DNA of 64,000 nucleotides from Planococcus citri (lineage: Eukaryota > Arthropoda > Insecta > Hemiptera > Pseudococcidae): assembly GCF_950023065.1 (NCBI RefSeq), contig NC_088679.1:7316001-7380000 (forward strand), written 5' to 3'. Of the stretch, positions 43,101 to 56,124 are shown in pieces (within the stretch, counting starts at the first letter, position 1; every line of letters begins with the position of its first letter). Position numbers and translations under genes: made by a program. The notes under the pieces were generated by a model. The model did no database searches. It saw only the letters and a program-made list of their open reading frames with translations, and was not told the origin of the DNA.

Positions 43101-46100
43101 TTTCTTTGTGAAGTCTTCTTATCACAAAAAATACCAGTCCAATCAATATGAGGAAGATGCAAATTGAAACTCCCAGTATGTATTTGAAATATGAACTTTT
43201 TTCTAAATGATATAAAAAGAGTTAGTAATTATAGGATAGTTGTTGATACTTCCCCAAGAGAGAATGATATAATTATGTAATCTAATCATGACTGATCAGA
43301 TTCGATCATTTCATGGATCCAATTTGACCTGCCCAGATCTGATGTTATACATATATCTGGTCAGATCAAAGTTTTGTCTGGAATATATCTGTTCAGCCCT
43401 GATCAGACTGATTGCATCCAACCAGACGTGAATACATAGATCTCTAATCAGATCAGATTTTTCCCATGAGTTAGGTTACATGTACAATATTTTAAAACAA
43501 AGTGAAGAAGTCTTTACTACCTTTAGCTCGAATTGACAAACGAAGACTGTCTGTAACATTGCCAAGTTTGTTACTTGCAAAAAAAGAGTACTTCCCCTCA
43601 TCAACAAGCGAAACATTCGCGATTGATAAATTCTGAGAATTGCGAGTCAAAGTGATACGATTACTCAATGACACAGGTTTTCCGTCCTAACGAACACAAA
43701 GAATTTGATTAAACGCAAGATGTCCGTTGTTCACTCATTTTGCAAACAAAGAAAAAGTTGTTTAGCGGAATTTGAGAAAATATTTTTCCATGCAATGAGG
43801 CTACATGTTAGCTGCAAATTCTTGTGAGGAATTCGAAATTGCATAAATGAAAAAATAATCACTTACCTTATACCAAGTCACATTGGGATGTGGAATTCCT
43901 ACAACGTCGATCAAAAAAGTGACCAATGTTCCAGGATCCACTTGCCAAGTTCCATTTTTCATCATAGAATGTACAATGATGGGTGATTTCTGATCTACAG
44001 TTGAAAAAAGTCTTACACAAATCATCTTGTGGCCTGCTTAAATTGCAATATGTAGTCAAAGGTATACATCTACTGCATCTTACCTATTACAACTAAGCTT
44101 ACAGAGCTACTGTCCTTGGATGGAAATAATCTGCTGAAGTTTTTCTTCGCAGTATCGCTAAAAGCAGTTTTAAAAGCAGCTTGACAAGTGTATGTTCCAC
44201 GATGATCTTGTTGGACATTTTTGATAAGAAGTGTGGATATGTACGAAAATTTAGTCGTAGAATTTTGTATCTGAATTTCTGGAATGAAAAGAATGCCATT
44301 GGTGTGATATCATAAGACATTGTCTACATCATTGTATACTTGTATAGGTTTAGGTATCTATAAGGGTAGATGTGGAAAAACGCAAAAATATATGACTGAG
44401 ATCACCAAACTCCTGTTCAGCTTCCACGATACAAAGTTATCAAAATCCAAACCCTGTTTCAAGTAATTCGAGACTTGATGGAAATCATAAATGTGCCAAT
44501 AAATTCATAAGCTCTACAAAGTATAGTAGGTGCATCGTATTACCTACCTCTGGATGGAATAATGCTGTTCTTCTGGGAAAATCGTGATGAATTTTTTGAA
44601 TACATCCATTCGAAACCATTCACAAAATTATGCTTCGGGATTGCACAAAGGATCTCAACATCATCCCCAGTAATAATTGATGTTTGATTATTTTGAATCG
44701 TCACTGTTACGTCATTTCCGTAATCTGTAATGAAGGTATCATCAGTATTAATGTTTGTTTCATTTCATCCTTAGAAGCTTTCACAAAATGGAGACTAAGT
44801 TTCTGCAATGAAGCATAGATTTGTGGAGGATATTAACCTCCTCCCTTAGGCTGTAAAACAGTTTGTCTTCGACAAGATTTTAATCTTCTTGTATAGTAAT
44901 ATGTTACCTGTTAGAAAAAATTGAAACGAAGAATTGGAGAGTCCCACTGAATTATTGGCTTCGCATTGGAGAATTGTGCTTTCATTAGATGTAAAGTGGA
45001 GCATAGATATCACTTTATTCGTTCCAATGACTTTTTCTTTGTGCATGGATGGCTGTGAGAAAATGATACAGAATATCAACATGAAAAAATCATTTACACA
45101 ATAATAAGTGGATTCTTGAAAACATTGAAACTGTAGCAGAGTTTGATTTGATGTTTCAAGTGTCTGCATTCTGTAGAACTAAATATTGTATGTAGCAAAA
45201 ATTACTACATCAGTTGGTATAATTTGTGCCCAATATGCCCATATACTCGTAGATCACCAGCAGCTTCAAACTGAGGCAATTTCTCAATCGTATCTACATA
45301 TTTTTCCAAGCTAATTTAAATTTTTCTTGGTGTTGATAAACTTACTGGTAGCTTTTGAAAAGTGCCATTTTTACAATCAGGATAGTCCTCACAAGTTTTC
45401 GCTGACCATGAAATTTGAGGCAATGGATATCCAGTTACTTCACAATTGACATCACGGATAGTGTTTACCTTGAATAACCCTGAAGTGATCCTGTTAAAGT
45501 CAACCTTTGGTTTCGCTAACAAAGGGAAGCAGATTTTATACAATGATAGTCACCCGTATATTTCAAGTCAATTATACGTAGGTATGTAAAATTGATGTAT
45601 GTAGATACTAGATAGGTATGGGAATACTCACTGTAAACAATCAGAGTAAAGTTAACATCACGAACGAGAAAGCCATTGTGAACATTCAAACGATAAGTGC
45701 CAGAATCCTCAAATTTTATACTTTTCATTTTCAACTTGGCATAGGATCCATTTTCCTCCATACTGCATTTGGGGAGTAAACATCGAATGTCCATTTTTAA
45801 GCCACGTGGATCGTACCTGAGACAAAAGTCACGCGAGACAATTTTACATTCGTGATCTTGAAACTGAAAATCCATTAATTAACCGGCTCAATGGAAATTT
45901 TAGTGGGTGTAGGTAGGTCTATGGTATACATTGAAAATTTTTCGTGTATTCCTACAGCGCCTTCAAAAATACATTAATAAAATAGGTACTTCGAATATTC
46001 ATATTATGTATTTTATTTTACCATGCAACTTCGTGTTTTGGGACGGATTGAATCATGGCTATGAATTCCACAGTTGCATTAGGTCCAGACTCAACAGTGA

Positions 46101-49100
46101 ATACTCGAGATTTTTCCGACACTGTAACGTTTAAGACTATTGAATCTGATCCTGGAATGAAAAATTCTACTTGTAATTGTGTATTTTGTAATGTGAGGTA
46201 TTTATTAGCTACCCACCTATTAATGCACTTATTTTGCCCATTCGAATCTATCCAATTAAGTAAACTTATAAGCGAACCTCGATTTGCTATGAAAAGTAAG
46301 AGGACCCCTAGGGTCGGTCAACGCAAAATTTATAACTGCCCAAACGCAAAACTACGGGTCTTTAAGAGGTCCACAGAGGTCTCAAAATTTTGATTTTTGG
46401 AATATTCAGACAATAAAAAAATATAAAAAAGGGGCCTAAAACAATAAAATTATAATTCTCAGAATAGATAAGTAGTAAGTACATCAAACATTAAAAAGTC
46501 ATAGGGCTCATGAGGTATTTTTTGAGCCCCCAATATTCAAAGAATTGTCTAAAAATGGTCGAAAAATGCAACTAGGCAGCTACAACTTCAGGAATAGTCC
46601 CAAATTGGGTTTCTTGGAGTTTGGGTTGGGGCAATTTCAGGTCCAAGCATCCAAAAGGGTATTTTTTGGACCCAAAATTTTCGAAAAATTGCCCAAAAAT
46701 GATTGAAAAATGCGGTTAGGCAGCGACTACTTTGGGAATCGTCTGTTTTAGGCACAAGTCAAGTTTTTTGAGGTTTGTGTACGATTTCGAGTCTGCGTAT
46801 CCCAAAAGGGTATTTTTTGCGCTGGCTCAAAATTTTCTAAAAATTGTCCAAAAATAGTAGAAAAATGTGATTAGGCAACTACAACTTTGGGAACTGTTTT
46901 TTCTAGTCGCAAATCGAGTTTCCTGGGGTTTGTGCACGATTTTGAGTCTGGGTATCCGAAAAGGGTATTTTTTGGGTCAAAATTTTCGGAAAATTGTCCG
47001 AAAATTGTTGAAAAATGCAGTTTGGCTGCTACAATTTTGCGAATGGTATTTTTTATGCGCGAGTTAAGTTTTCTAGGTTTTGTGCATGATTTCGAATCTG
47101 CGTATCTAAAAAGAGTACTTTTTTGCCACAAAAAATCAAAAGAATTGTTCAAAAAATGGTTGAAAAATGCGGTTAGGCTGCTATAACTTTTGGAGTCTTT
47201 TTTTTCTAGGCACATAAGTCAAGTTTCCTGGGATTTGGGTACGATTTCGAGTCTACGTATCGAAAAATGGTATTTTTTGGGTCAAAAAATTTTCAAAAAA
47301 TCGCCTGAAAGTGGTAGAAAAATGCAAATGGTCAGCTACAACTTTGGGAATCGGTTTTTCTGGTCATAAATCGAGTTTTTTTTTGGCATAAAATTTTCGA
47401 TAAATGGCCGAAAAAAGGTCGAAAAATGCGATTGGGCAGCTACAACTTTAGGAATCTTCTGAAATTTGGCTTTTGACTAAAAAAGACGATCCACCAGAAT
47501 TTTAGTTGCTCAGTCGTACTTTTCGACCATTTTTGGACAATTTTTCAAATATTTGTGGTCCAAAAAATACCACATGGGACCTACGACTTTTTAACGCTTG
47601 ATGTTTCCTGGAAATCACTACTTCGTTATTTTAGGAACACTTTTTTAATTTTTTTTTATCATGATGACATTGGTCAAAAATCAAAATTTTGAGACCCCTG
47701 GACCAATTTTTTGGGACCCATGGTCTTGCAATTGGATAGCTAATAGCTATGTTCGACTACTCTAGAGGTTTTCTTACTTCTAAGAAGAAATTGGGTTAAA
47801 TTGCGATCGCTGTAAATTATAAACATTTTACTGACCTTCGATTTGTAAAAAATGTGTGAACACTTTCGTACTGGAATTTCCATCGATCACTTCGCAAGTA
47901 TAATTTCCTTCGTCATATTTTTTTGTCAAGTTATAAATGCTGAGCATTCGGTAATACGTTTCGAATTTTTCATGCCTTACTACATCAGTTTTTTCTTCAA
48001 ATATTTTCTAAAAACAGAAAGAAACATAAGCATAATAAAAAATGGTACACTTTGATAGGTGGTTATTAGGTAGGTAGGTATAGGCATTTCAAAGTCACAC
48101 AGCTTATGAGCTGATAAGAGTAGGTACCGTACCTTTGTAACATTTTGAGGATATTTCCACTCCATTGACTTTACTCCTATACCAGGGGAAACAACTATCG
48201 AGCAATTCAATATGGCGGTTTGCTTTTCATATATCGGATAGTTGAACTCAGAGTCGGTGACTTCAATATGTGGATTAGAAGAACTATTGTATGGAGCTGC
48301 AAAAAAATTGATTATTTTCTCAATTCTGAGAATACATTACATTAGGTATAGGTACCTTCCCTAACTATCTTAAAATATATGAATTTCCTGATAAGCTTGC
48401 ACATATATAACTTTATCAGATAAAATGGCATAGTTATAAATTTAGGTATGTTGCATGCCTATTCATAGGTAATTAAAAATTATTCACGAATAGAGCTGTA
48501 GATATGAACTTACGGTAAACTTCTACTTTAAATACACGTGTTTTTGAATTTTTCGAATTCGAGCAAGTAAAACGTGCACTATCGGTGATGGGATAAGTGG
48601 ATATAACGTATCCAATTTTTGGATCATATTTTTCAATCGGTTCCTTTAAAAATATCGTTCAGGTTTTGTTAACAAATTGTATTATGGACATTCTTATACG
48701 AAAGATGTATGCTATTTTGGTACATGTGTAGGTACTTGAACTTACCACAGGCATACGAGTATCTAATCGTGTCAAAGAAACGCTGATGTTGGGTGATGTA
48801 GGTTTGCAAGGTATTATAGCTCTTTCGTACATAGAGACATGTGTTGAAAGAAGGGCGTCTGCAGCGATCGCATTACTGTCGTCTGAAAAAAATACAATAC
48901 GGATGAGTATGAAAAATATCAAAATTTAGCGAATAAGCTACATATAAAACAATAACGATTCAAATTACTCGTACCGAAAACATAAACGTATATTTGAGCA
49001 GTGTTTCTAGTGTTGTTTTCTGAATGGCAAATGTAATATCCGGTATCTAAAAAATGAGCCGGAGAAATAGTAAGTGAGCTGAAGTAAGTGCCATTTTCAT

Positions 49101-49586
49101 TCCGATAATCGGCTTTTTTGTTCGAGAATCTCGCGATCTGCGTAAAAAAAGTAAAATAAATTATTATGTATTGGAAAAACAAACTGGATTTAAATGGAAA
49201 AAGATTACGAATAGGTGATTTAATTTCGATTTCGTCGATCACTTTCTACGAATATGCCTTACCTACTTATCTATGAAAATAAAAAGAATAACGACTTACC
49301 CCGTCTGGATAAGTCCAAGTAATTGGCTCATCGTTAGTGCAAGTCAACATCAACGTACCTTCTTTCCCAATAACCAACTCTGTATCATTTGGGAAAATTT
49401 TCAAACCTGAGAGCAGAACAAGACAAATATACGCAAATAAATGCCAAAATGCCTATCAAATATACTCCTACGTTTATCTTATGTTGAAAATAAATAAAAA
49501 CCGTTGAAAAACTTACCAGTAATCGAACAAACAAGGTGAAAAAATGCCAACACGATGAATACCGCGTGAAAAAATTCTTTTGCCAT
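40110..49586 (-). CDS. Pvr: Pvr/VEGFR-like receptor tyrosine kinase, paralogue D (complete)
   Basis: Twenty-six exons, 1247 aa: 49517-49586, 49300-49406, 48975-49137, 48746-48882, 48514-48643, 48133-48296, 47836-48007, 46022-46151, 45632-45816, 45346-45515, 44908-45052, 44548-44724, 44084-44278, 43867-43994, 43521-43686, 43096-43202, 42835-42985, 42502-42726, 42254-42386, 42104-42177, 41242-41405, 41027-41149, 40823-40949, 40604-40685, 40410-40515, 40110-40322. It has the same architecture as gene C: signal peptide (MAKEFFHAVFIVLAFFH), seven two-exon Ig domains, one membrane span (exon 16), split kinase and tyrosine-bearing tail. Eleven of exons 14-26 have the same length as in C; only exons 15, 20 and 26 differ. 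Ectodomain exons are more diverged than kinase exons. Intron 7 carries foldback FB5 and intron 20 a MITE relative. Confidence 0.92.
40410..42726 (-). other. Tyrosine kinase domain of gene D (exons 18-25)
   Basis: It shows GSGAFG, VAVK (Lys about 864), ASEMKIM, VEYCKYGNL, an insert of about 100 residues, HGDLAARN (His about 1034), DFG at about 1054-1056 and PVKWMAIES. The key catalytic residues match gene C, including Gly in place of the HRD arginine. Purifying selection on the kinase is implied because C and D stay close here while their ectodomains differ. Confidence 0.85.
41885..42054. mobile_element. Diverged copy of the 57478 MITE in gene D intron 20
   Basis: The segment with TATATGCATCTATGTCACATTGC, an ACTTTCTTTGGGGT block and the end CGCAACCCGTAC parallels 57545-57694, which has TATGCATCTATTTCACGTTGCC and ends GGGCACCCTGTAC. 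The left terminal repeat is not recognisable. Confidence 0.6.
43265..43470. repeat. GATCAGAT-rich segment in gene D intron 15
   Basis: Variants of CTGATCAGATC and CCAGATCTGATG recur at least eight times in about 200 bp, in both orientations. It looks like a small dispersed element or an expanded short motif; no protein is encoded. Confidence 0.45.
46275..47800. mobile_element. Foldback element FB5 with central tandem array, gene D intron 7
   Basis: Outer arms, from about 46297 (AAGTAAGAGGACCCCTAG) to 46590 and from about 47490 to 47790, are inverted copies, for example AAAAAGTCATAGGGCTCATG against the complement of CATGGGACCTACGACTTTTT. Between them, a unit of about 150 bp starting GAAAAATGCGGTTAGGC repeats at 46561, 46705, 46860, 47010, 47162, 47317 and 47421. 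Spurious ORFs run through the array. It has no transposase. Confidence 0.75.
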
Positions 49587-52500
49587 GTTTTAACACCACC
49601 TCGAAATTACAAAATAAAAAATTTTTTAACAACTAACAATAGCGAACGATTACATGCCGCTACAAATATCTACCTAACAATTGAAATTAAGTCAGGACAC
49701 GTGTGGCGAGTTAACTCGATTCTTTAATACTAACCAGCGTGAGTCAAAACGTCTAATCTTGGTCAGCGCGAAACGTGAAGATGGCTATTAATTGGTAAAT
49801 ATAATTACTAATACGCGAAGCGGTAATAATGAATATTTATCAACATTTTGTGATATCATTTTATCAAGTCGTGTAAACCAAATCAATTTTATTTCACTTT
49901 TACCAGCGTTCTGTGGCTATAATATTGACTGACCACCTACTTGTATAATTGCGTCAGTGTTATTTTTTGATAAGAGGCAGTGTTATTAAATCTTATGACT
50001 GGTTCTGATCGTCGCTCTTGCTCGTCGTTTTTATGCCAAATAAAATAATAGGAAGCGTTATGTCTGTATGTAGATATAATTAATAGATGCTCTCGTTTAG
50101 ATAGACGAATGATGAATCTGTACCGTAAGTACAGCTGTATTCGACTTCTGTTCACAGAATTGGAAAATATTCGTTGGAAATCTGTACCTATCTTTACAAA
50201 ATTAATGGAAATTTTCGTATGAAATGTTTTAGAAAAAAAGCCTCCCAGAAAAATATTTTTCAAATGGAAAATTTCATTCCTGATACATTGATTTTGCCAC
50301 TTGAAGTCTCAAAATTGAAGAAAATCAAGACGTTGGTTCCTTTTTTTCAAAATTTTAGGAGCTGGGAGGTCAGTTGGTCACCGGCAGGTCTTATCCAAAA
50401 AATAAATAAATATTTGAATTCAGGACAGAGAGCACTGAGGGATCTTACTCAAAAAATACAAAAGCGAATATTGCCACAGGTCATTTATTTCAAATTGTTT
50501 CAGTTTGGTTAGAATTTCAATATTTCCTAGCGTAAAAAATTATGTAAAAAATTTTACAGTCAATTGAGAACAACTTTTTTCATAATAGATATTTAATCCA
50601 ACTTTTTTTTTTTTCATTTTGAAAAATCAAATCGATAGATTACGTGTTATTTTAGCCAAATAAAAATATTGAATTTCCATTTTATTTGATAAAATGTGGA
50701 ATGAACAACATCGTAAATCTTTGTCGCCTGTCCGACTAGGTATATACCTAATTTAGGAATTCAACCTCGCAATGAGTTTTAAATTTGAGCCGTAGAAAGA
50801 ATCAATTCAATTAATAAATTTTTCAGAGAGCGATTTCAATTTAGCTCATTTGACGATATGACGCTGTGACGTACGTAGTCTATATATAATCTTTAATCTT
50901 ACGATTAATCTAAACAAACGCTAACAGCAACAAAGTATTCGAGAACGGAGTTGGTATTTACTCCTAAAATCATCAATATCGGCAACTAAAATGCCATTCT
51001 GTACGTGTAGGTAAACAGCTCGAAGTTGTAAAGGTTTCAACGCTGGTTTGAATTGAAATAACTAAGAAATAACTCTACCTAAGTATGTATTTTTAAGAGC
51101 TTTAGAAATAACATGCACCTTTATTTGTTTTAAAACAAAGTTTGTTAGCTTGTGAAAAACTGAGCGTTTAATTAACAGTTTAAAACATGTTTTTAAAGTG
51201 TGTTTTACACAAAAAAACACAATTTTTGAACTGTTTCATTTTCCATTTTTATGAATCAGATGAATTGTAAGAAATAATTATTTGGAATAATATATCTTTA
51301 AAATAAAAATTGTATAACTAACGAATTTTTTCAAAAATGTCATTAAAATGAAGTACTAAAAAAATGCTGATGTTAAAAGTGTCTTGAAAATGATAAAAAT
51401 ATGTTAAAAAATTTAAAAAAAAAAACGATTTCTGGTTTTAGAAAAAGTAAAGACATGTTTTGAAGCAGTAAAAACTCGGAGGGAGGGAGGGAGTGAGGGA
51501 GAAAGGGGTGGAAAATCGTGTAGAAACTAAGAAGTGGTATAAACGAATACAAAGTCGGCCATCAAAGGGCACATAATCTAAAATAATAAAACACAAAGGA
51601 GGATTTTTCTCCTGAATCTCTTAGGTTTTTAGGGCTTTGAGCACGCAGATGTAATATTTTATTTAATTAAACCCATTTTCTGTCATTGAAAAAAACAAAC
51701 TTATCAATCTTCTTATGTTTTACATGAATGATCATTGAACAGATATTTTTTGAAAAGCCTGAGAGTGTGAGAGTACAAATTCATGAGAACTCTGAAATAC
51801 CTAAGACCAGAAATGTAAACGATAATTTTATGTACTTATTATTAATAATATAATTCAATTATGCTGAAAAATGTTCCTTATGAGAAATTAAAAACTTGTA
51901 AAATTTCCCACTTGAACAGAGCAATAAGTCCCTTTCTTCAAAAAAAAGTTTTCTAAAAATTCCATCCTTTTTTATTTTGTTCATTTTTTAAAATTTGGAA
52001 CCTAAAAATTGGAATGTTGATTTTTTTAATTAAAAAAATGAAAAATTCCAATTATGTATTAAAATTTTGCCTTTATTTATGAATTTTATTTTGAAATTTT
52101 CAAAACAATTTTTTCCTATTTTTTTTTTGTTTTTTTTTTTTTGAAAAACACATTTTTACCCAAAATGCTTTTATTTTTAGCCTATTTTTCCTTACAATGA
52201 AGAAATAATGAGACTTATGCGATCTACGGTGACTTCGGGAGGGGGAACCACTCAGAAAATCCGTTTTGAGACCCCTGAAATCCATTTCCTTCGTTTTTTT
52301 GCATGCTTGATGTTTTTTTTCTTTTTTCTCCCATTGTTGGACTATAAAAACATCTCAATTGAATAAGTTTTAACAAAATTTGCGCAAATTCGGTATTTAG
52401 GCTTGGCTTGACGTTGTATTGAAGGGGTTTGAGTAGGACTGACCCTGACTTTGATTCAAAATTCGCGAATGTGCAAACTTTTGGGCGAGGATGGGGAGGA

Positions 52501-52843
52501 GTGAAAAAGATCAAAAAAGTCAAACTAAAAACCAATCGATAGGAAATCAAAATTTGTATAACATCATCTAAAAATCAGCCTCTTGGAGCTATTTGGAGTA
52601 GAGAAAAGGGGGGGTTTCGTGTTGGGGGCTGGGGGTTCGACGTTTAAGTCCCTCCTCATCCCTTTCAAGTTACAAAAAAGTGGATTTTCGATTCTTTTTA
52701 AATGGGTTTAGATTTTGTGTCATCGCTCGAGCCTCCCCCGGATTAAGATAGATGGATGAAATTTGGAATGTGGGATGGGGGGGGGGAGGTGCTCTATATT
52801 TGGAGATGTAAAATTACCATCAGAAATTTAAAAAATTTATATT
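49587..52843. other. Gene-poor DNA upstream of gene D
   Basis: It includes the presumed promoter and 5' UTR of gene D just right of 49586. The remainder is AT-rich with long A/T runs (for example 52115-52142). Short ORFs here lack family features. A G-rich run (51481-51499) is listed separately. Confidence 0.5.
51481..51499 (+). other. Potential G-quadruplex
   Basis: GGGAGGGAGGGAGTGAGGG fits the four-G-run consensus with loops of 1, 1 and 5 nt, in otherwise AT-rich DNA about 1.9 kb upstream of the gene D start. Confidence 0.6.
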
Positions 52844-54714
52844 GGGTCATTCCATGTCAATTCGACCAACGTTTTTGAGTCATGTCTTTCGATTTTGCTC
52901 AAATTTTTTTTACAATATCTACCCACCCAGTAAGTAAGATACCCGCAATCAGTTTGGTTCCAGTCCCCTCAGGGGGTGGGTGGGGGGTTTCCATTATTTT
53001 CACATTGTCTCGAGGTACTCAACTTCAGCAGCGCATTCTTGATTTCACAGTTCGAAAGGGTATTGATTTTTAAACTTTTTAAGTATTTGAAATTTTCAAA
53101 ATTTGGAAGTTGAACTTTCAAATTGAAAGTTTACATTTCAAAACGGCGCTGTAAGTGGGAGCTACCATTTAAAATTCTGAAAAAATTTCCATAGATGTAC
53201 CTTTTGATGCTTTTTCGAAATATTCAAGCTTCGAGATGGGATCTCTTAATGGAGGAGGAGCACCCCCACCACCAATTTTGAGCAAAACTTTCGAAAAAAA
53301 ATCTGGGGCATGTGATATATCGAATTGTATGTTTTTGGTAACGCTGAACACGAATATGGCGTTCGATTTTTGATTGGACCTTATCCACGGCCCCCAGCAC
53401 CTCCCCAAATGGGGTAAAAGTTCAAAATAGGGGTTTTTTCGTGCGACACATCAAATAGTATGTATTTGGTAAAGGGGCGTATACACGATCCAATATATTT
53501 GACAAACCAGGTTTGTCAAATTGACATCGTTGATAAAATTTATCAACATATAATCAACATATATTTGGTTGCATGGAAAGTCAAATATATTAGATCATGT
53601 AAACGCTCTGATAATCTTAAGTTTTTTTTCCAAATTTTCAACGTTTTGTTGATCGATGACACCAATTCTGAAAATAGAAATTATTTATATTTTCAGAATT
53701 ATTTTCAGAGTTGTGTCTATGGTGTCTCCGATCAACAAAACGTTAAAAATTTGAGAAAGACATCATCAGAGCGTCCACACAACCGAATATGTTTGATTAA
53801 ATTCAATTTGATTTGACAAATCGAGTTTGTCAAATATATTGGATCATGTGTACGCTCCTTAACGCTGAACACGAATATGACGTCAGATTTTAGGTTGGAC
53901 TCCATCTACGGCCTCCAAAATTTTTTTTGGACTTTTACCAATTGGTGGAAGTTCTGGGAGCCATGGGTGAGGTCTTCCATGCGTCACATGACTGTATAAC
54001 CATTTTTTTTTAGGTTACCCCTCTTGGGGAGGTGCTGGGGGCCGTGGATGGATCCAATCGAAAATCTGACGTCATATTCGTGTTCAGCGTCACCAAATAC
54101 ATACTATTTGATGTGTCGCACGAAAAACCCCTATTTTGAACGTTTACCCCATTTGGGGAGGTGCTGGGGGCCGTGGATGGGGTGCAATCAAAATTCTAAC
54201 GTCATATTCGTGTTCAGCATTACCAAAAACATACAATTCGATATATCACATGCCCCAGATTTTTTTCGAAAGTTTTGCTCAAAATTGGGGGTTTTTGAAA
54301 AAAGCATCAAAAGGTACATCTATGGAAATTTTTTCAGAATTTTAAATGGTAGCTCCCACTTACAGCGCCGTTTTAAAATTTGAACTTTCAAATTTGAAAG
54401 TTCAACTTCCAAATTTTGAAAATTTCAAAATGCTTAAAAAGTTTAAAAATCAATACTCTTTCGAACTGTGGAATCAGTGTTGTTCAAAGTATCATAGTTT
54501 TGGAAGAATGCGCTGCTGAAGTTGAGTACCTCGAGACAATGTGAAAATAATGGAAGCTCCCCCCCCCACCTGCCCCCTGAGGGGACTGTGACCAAACTGA
54601 TTGCGGGTTTCTTACTTACTGGATGGGTAGGTATTGTAAAAAAAATTTGAGCGAAATCGAAAGACATGACTTTCAAAATCGCATTTTTTTGGTCGAATTG
54701 ACATGGAATGATCC
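52844..54714. mobile_element. Long foldback element FB4
   Basis: The ends are GGGTCATTCCATGTCAATTC (52844) and its complement (ending 54714). The arms are about 600 bp and mirror each other, including CTCGAGGTACTCAACTTCAG and CATTTGGGGAGGTGCTGG. Within the right arm the GGGGAGGTGCTGGGGGCCGT block is itself duplicated (54034 and 54155). A separate MITE (53473-53859) is inserted in the left half. It is non-coding and non-autonomous. Confidence 0.88.
53473..53859. mobile_element. PIF/Harbinger-like MITE nested in FB4, 387 bp
   Basis: The ends are AGGGGCGTATACACGATCC and the complement of GGATCATGTGTACGCTCCT. It is flanked by TAA on each side (53470-53472 and 53860-53862), the target preference of PIF/Harbinger elements. 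A related unoccupied sequence GGTAACGCTGAACACG stands at 53337-53352 within the same FB4 arm. The interior contains a second inverted pair (ATTTTCAACGTTTTGTTGATC and its complement). Confidence 0.82.
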
Positions 54715-56124
54715 TATTTAATGATTTTTGCTACAAGGAATATTCGAATGATTATTGATTACCATGCAAAATTTCCAATAACAAATTGATCAAATGACCA
54801 AATTGCCCTATATGGGCCTATATTTAGAGAAAATCTTCTTTTAAAAAACAAAAAAAATTTGTGCAGTGGTATAGACAAAATATGAGAAATTTTAAATTTT
54901 TGCGCGAAAAGAGGCTGGTATAAGCTCGAAGATTTCCAAAATTTCTGCAGAAATTTATTCCTTGGAAATTTACCGGTTAATTTCCTAGAATACTCTTGGT
55001 AAGTTTCCGAGGCAAATTTCCTTACATTTCTATTATTCTTATCATTCTCTATTCATAAAAATTACTGAAAAATAATGCAAAATCGCTCACGTTCGTGATG
55101 AGAAAGTTTCGTTTTGAAAATAAAGAACCATCAGCATAGTTTGTCACTAGCCAGTCAGGTTCCGCGATGCTAGCGCCCTCTGGGGAACGTGGTACTCCGA
55201 AGTCCGAACTCCGAAGTGCTAATTAAATTCCGTGTTCATTCTGCGCACATATGTATGTATGTACCTTCTAGCCTAGGTAAACCGGTATCCGTCTTTCGAG
55301 AGACATCGTCAGTACCTATGCCAGTAAAAGTCATTCAGAATTTGATCCAAAGATCCATGTAAATGGTTCAAAATTTAAGGATTAGTGTGACATGGGAATA
55401 GCTGGACATGGGCTAAGTATGTAGGTGTACCATAGTGAATTTTTCGTCAATTTTTCTCGAAAATTTCATGTATTCAAAATAATAAATCTGTACTCGAGAG
55501 TCCGTTCTAATAAGAAATTCATAATGATTTGATCTCGCTCAAAAAAATTGGTTCAAAATTCATTAGGTTTGTAACCAGCAATCCCCGAGTGAAGCTTTTA
55601 ATAATAATGGCTCTAAGTACATAGGTACTATGTAGATGAAATTTTCTAGAATGATGTGGCACTGTTCCCATGAAACCGGTCAATTTTTACTAAAATACTT
55701 TCAGATAATTTGAAACTTGATCAATTCCATGTATGTAGCAATAGTTCTTAACTTAAGTACTAAGTAGGTAGTCAGGGTAGCCTGGTAAAAGGTAATCGGT
55801 TCATATTATTTCAGAATTTGGCACATTCGTCTACACTTACTAAACTTGTGAGCTATTTCATTACTTTCAAAGCATCGAAAATTTTATTTTTACACCACAC
55901 CTTTATTGTATAAAATGTAATTGAATTACGTAATAACTCACTTGATATTTAAATAATAAATTTCTTTGACCAAATCAGACAATAATGATATTAAGGTCGC
56001 AGCTTCGTGTTGGAAGCCAGCACCCTAAAATTCCAAGAATATTTTCACCCAATAATCACAGTACACACAAACGTACTACATTCGACATTCAATTCTACAG
56101 GTAGTACAGGTAGAATGTAGAAAG
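54715..56124. other. Intergenic DNA without a recognised gene
   Basis: AT-rich. A short GC-richer patch at 55150-55230 (GCTAGCGCCCTCTGGGG, then repeats of CCGAAGTCCGAACTCCGAAG) stands out. No coding features were seen. Confidence 0.4.

Noticed and set aside
46871..47215. 114-aa minus-strand ORF with internal repeats
   Set aside because: It runs through the tandem array of about 150 bp in FB5; the repeated peptide follows from the DNA repeat.
50174..50512. 112-aa plus-strand ORF upstream of gene D
   Set aside because: Composition is rich in K, F, I and N as expected for AT-rich chance ORFs; no motif, and no splice or start context supports it.
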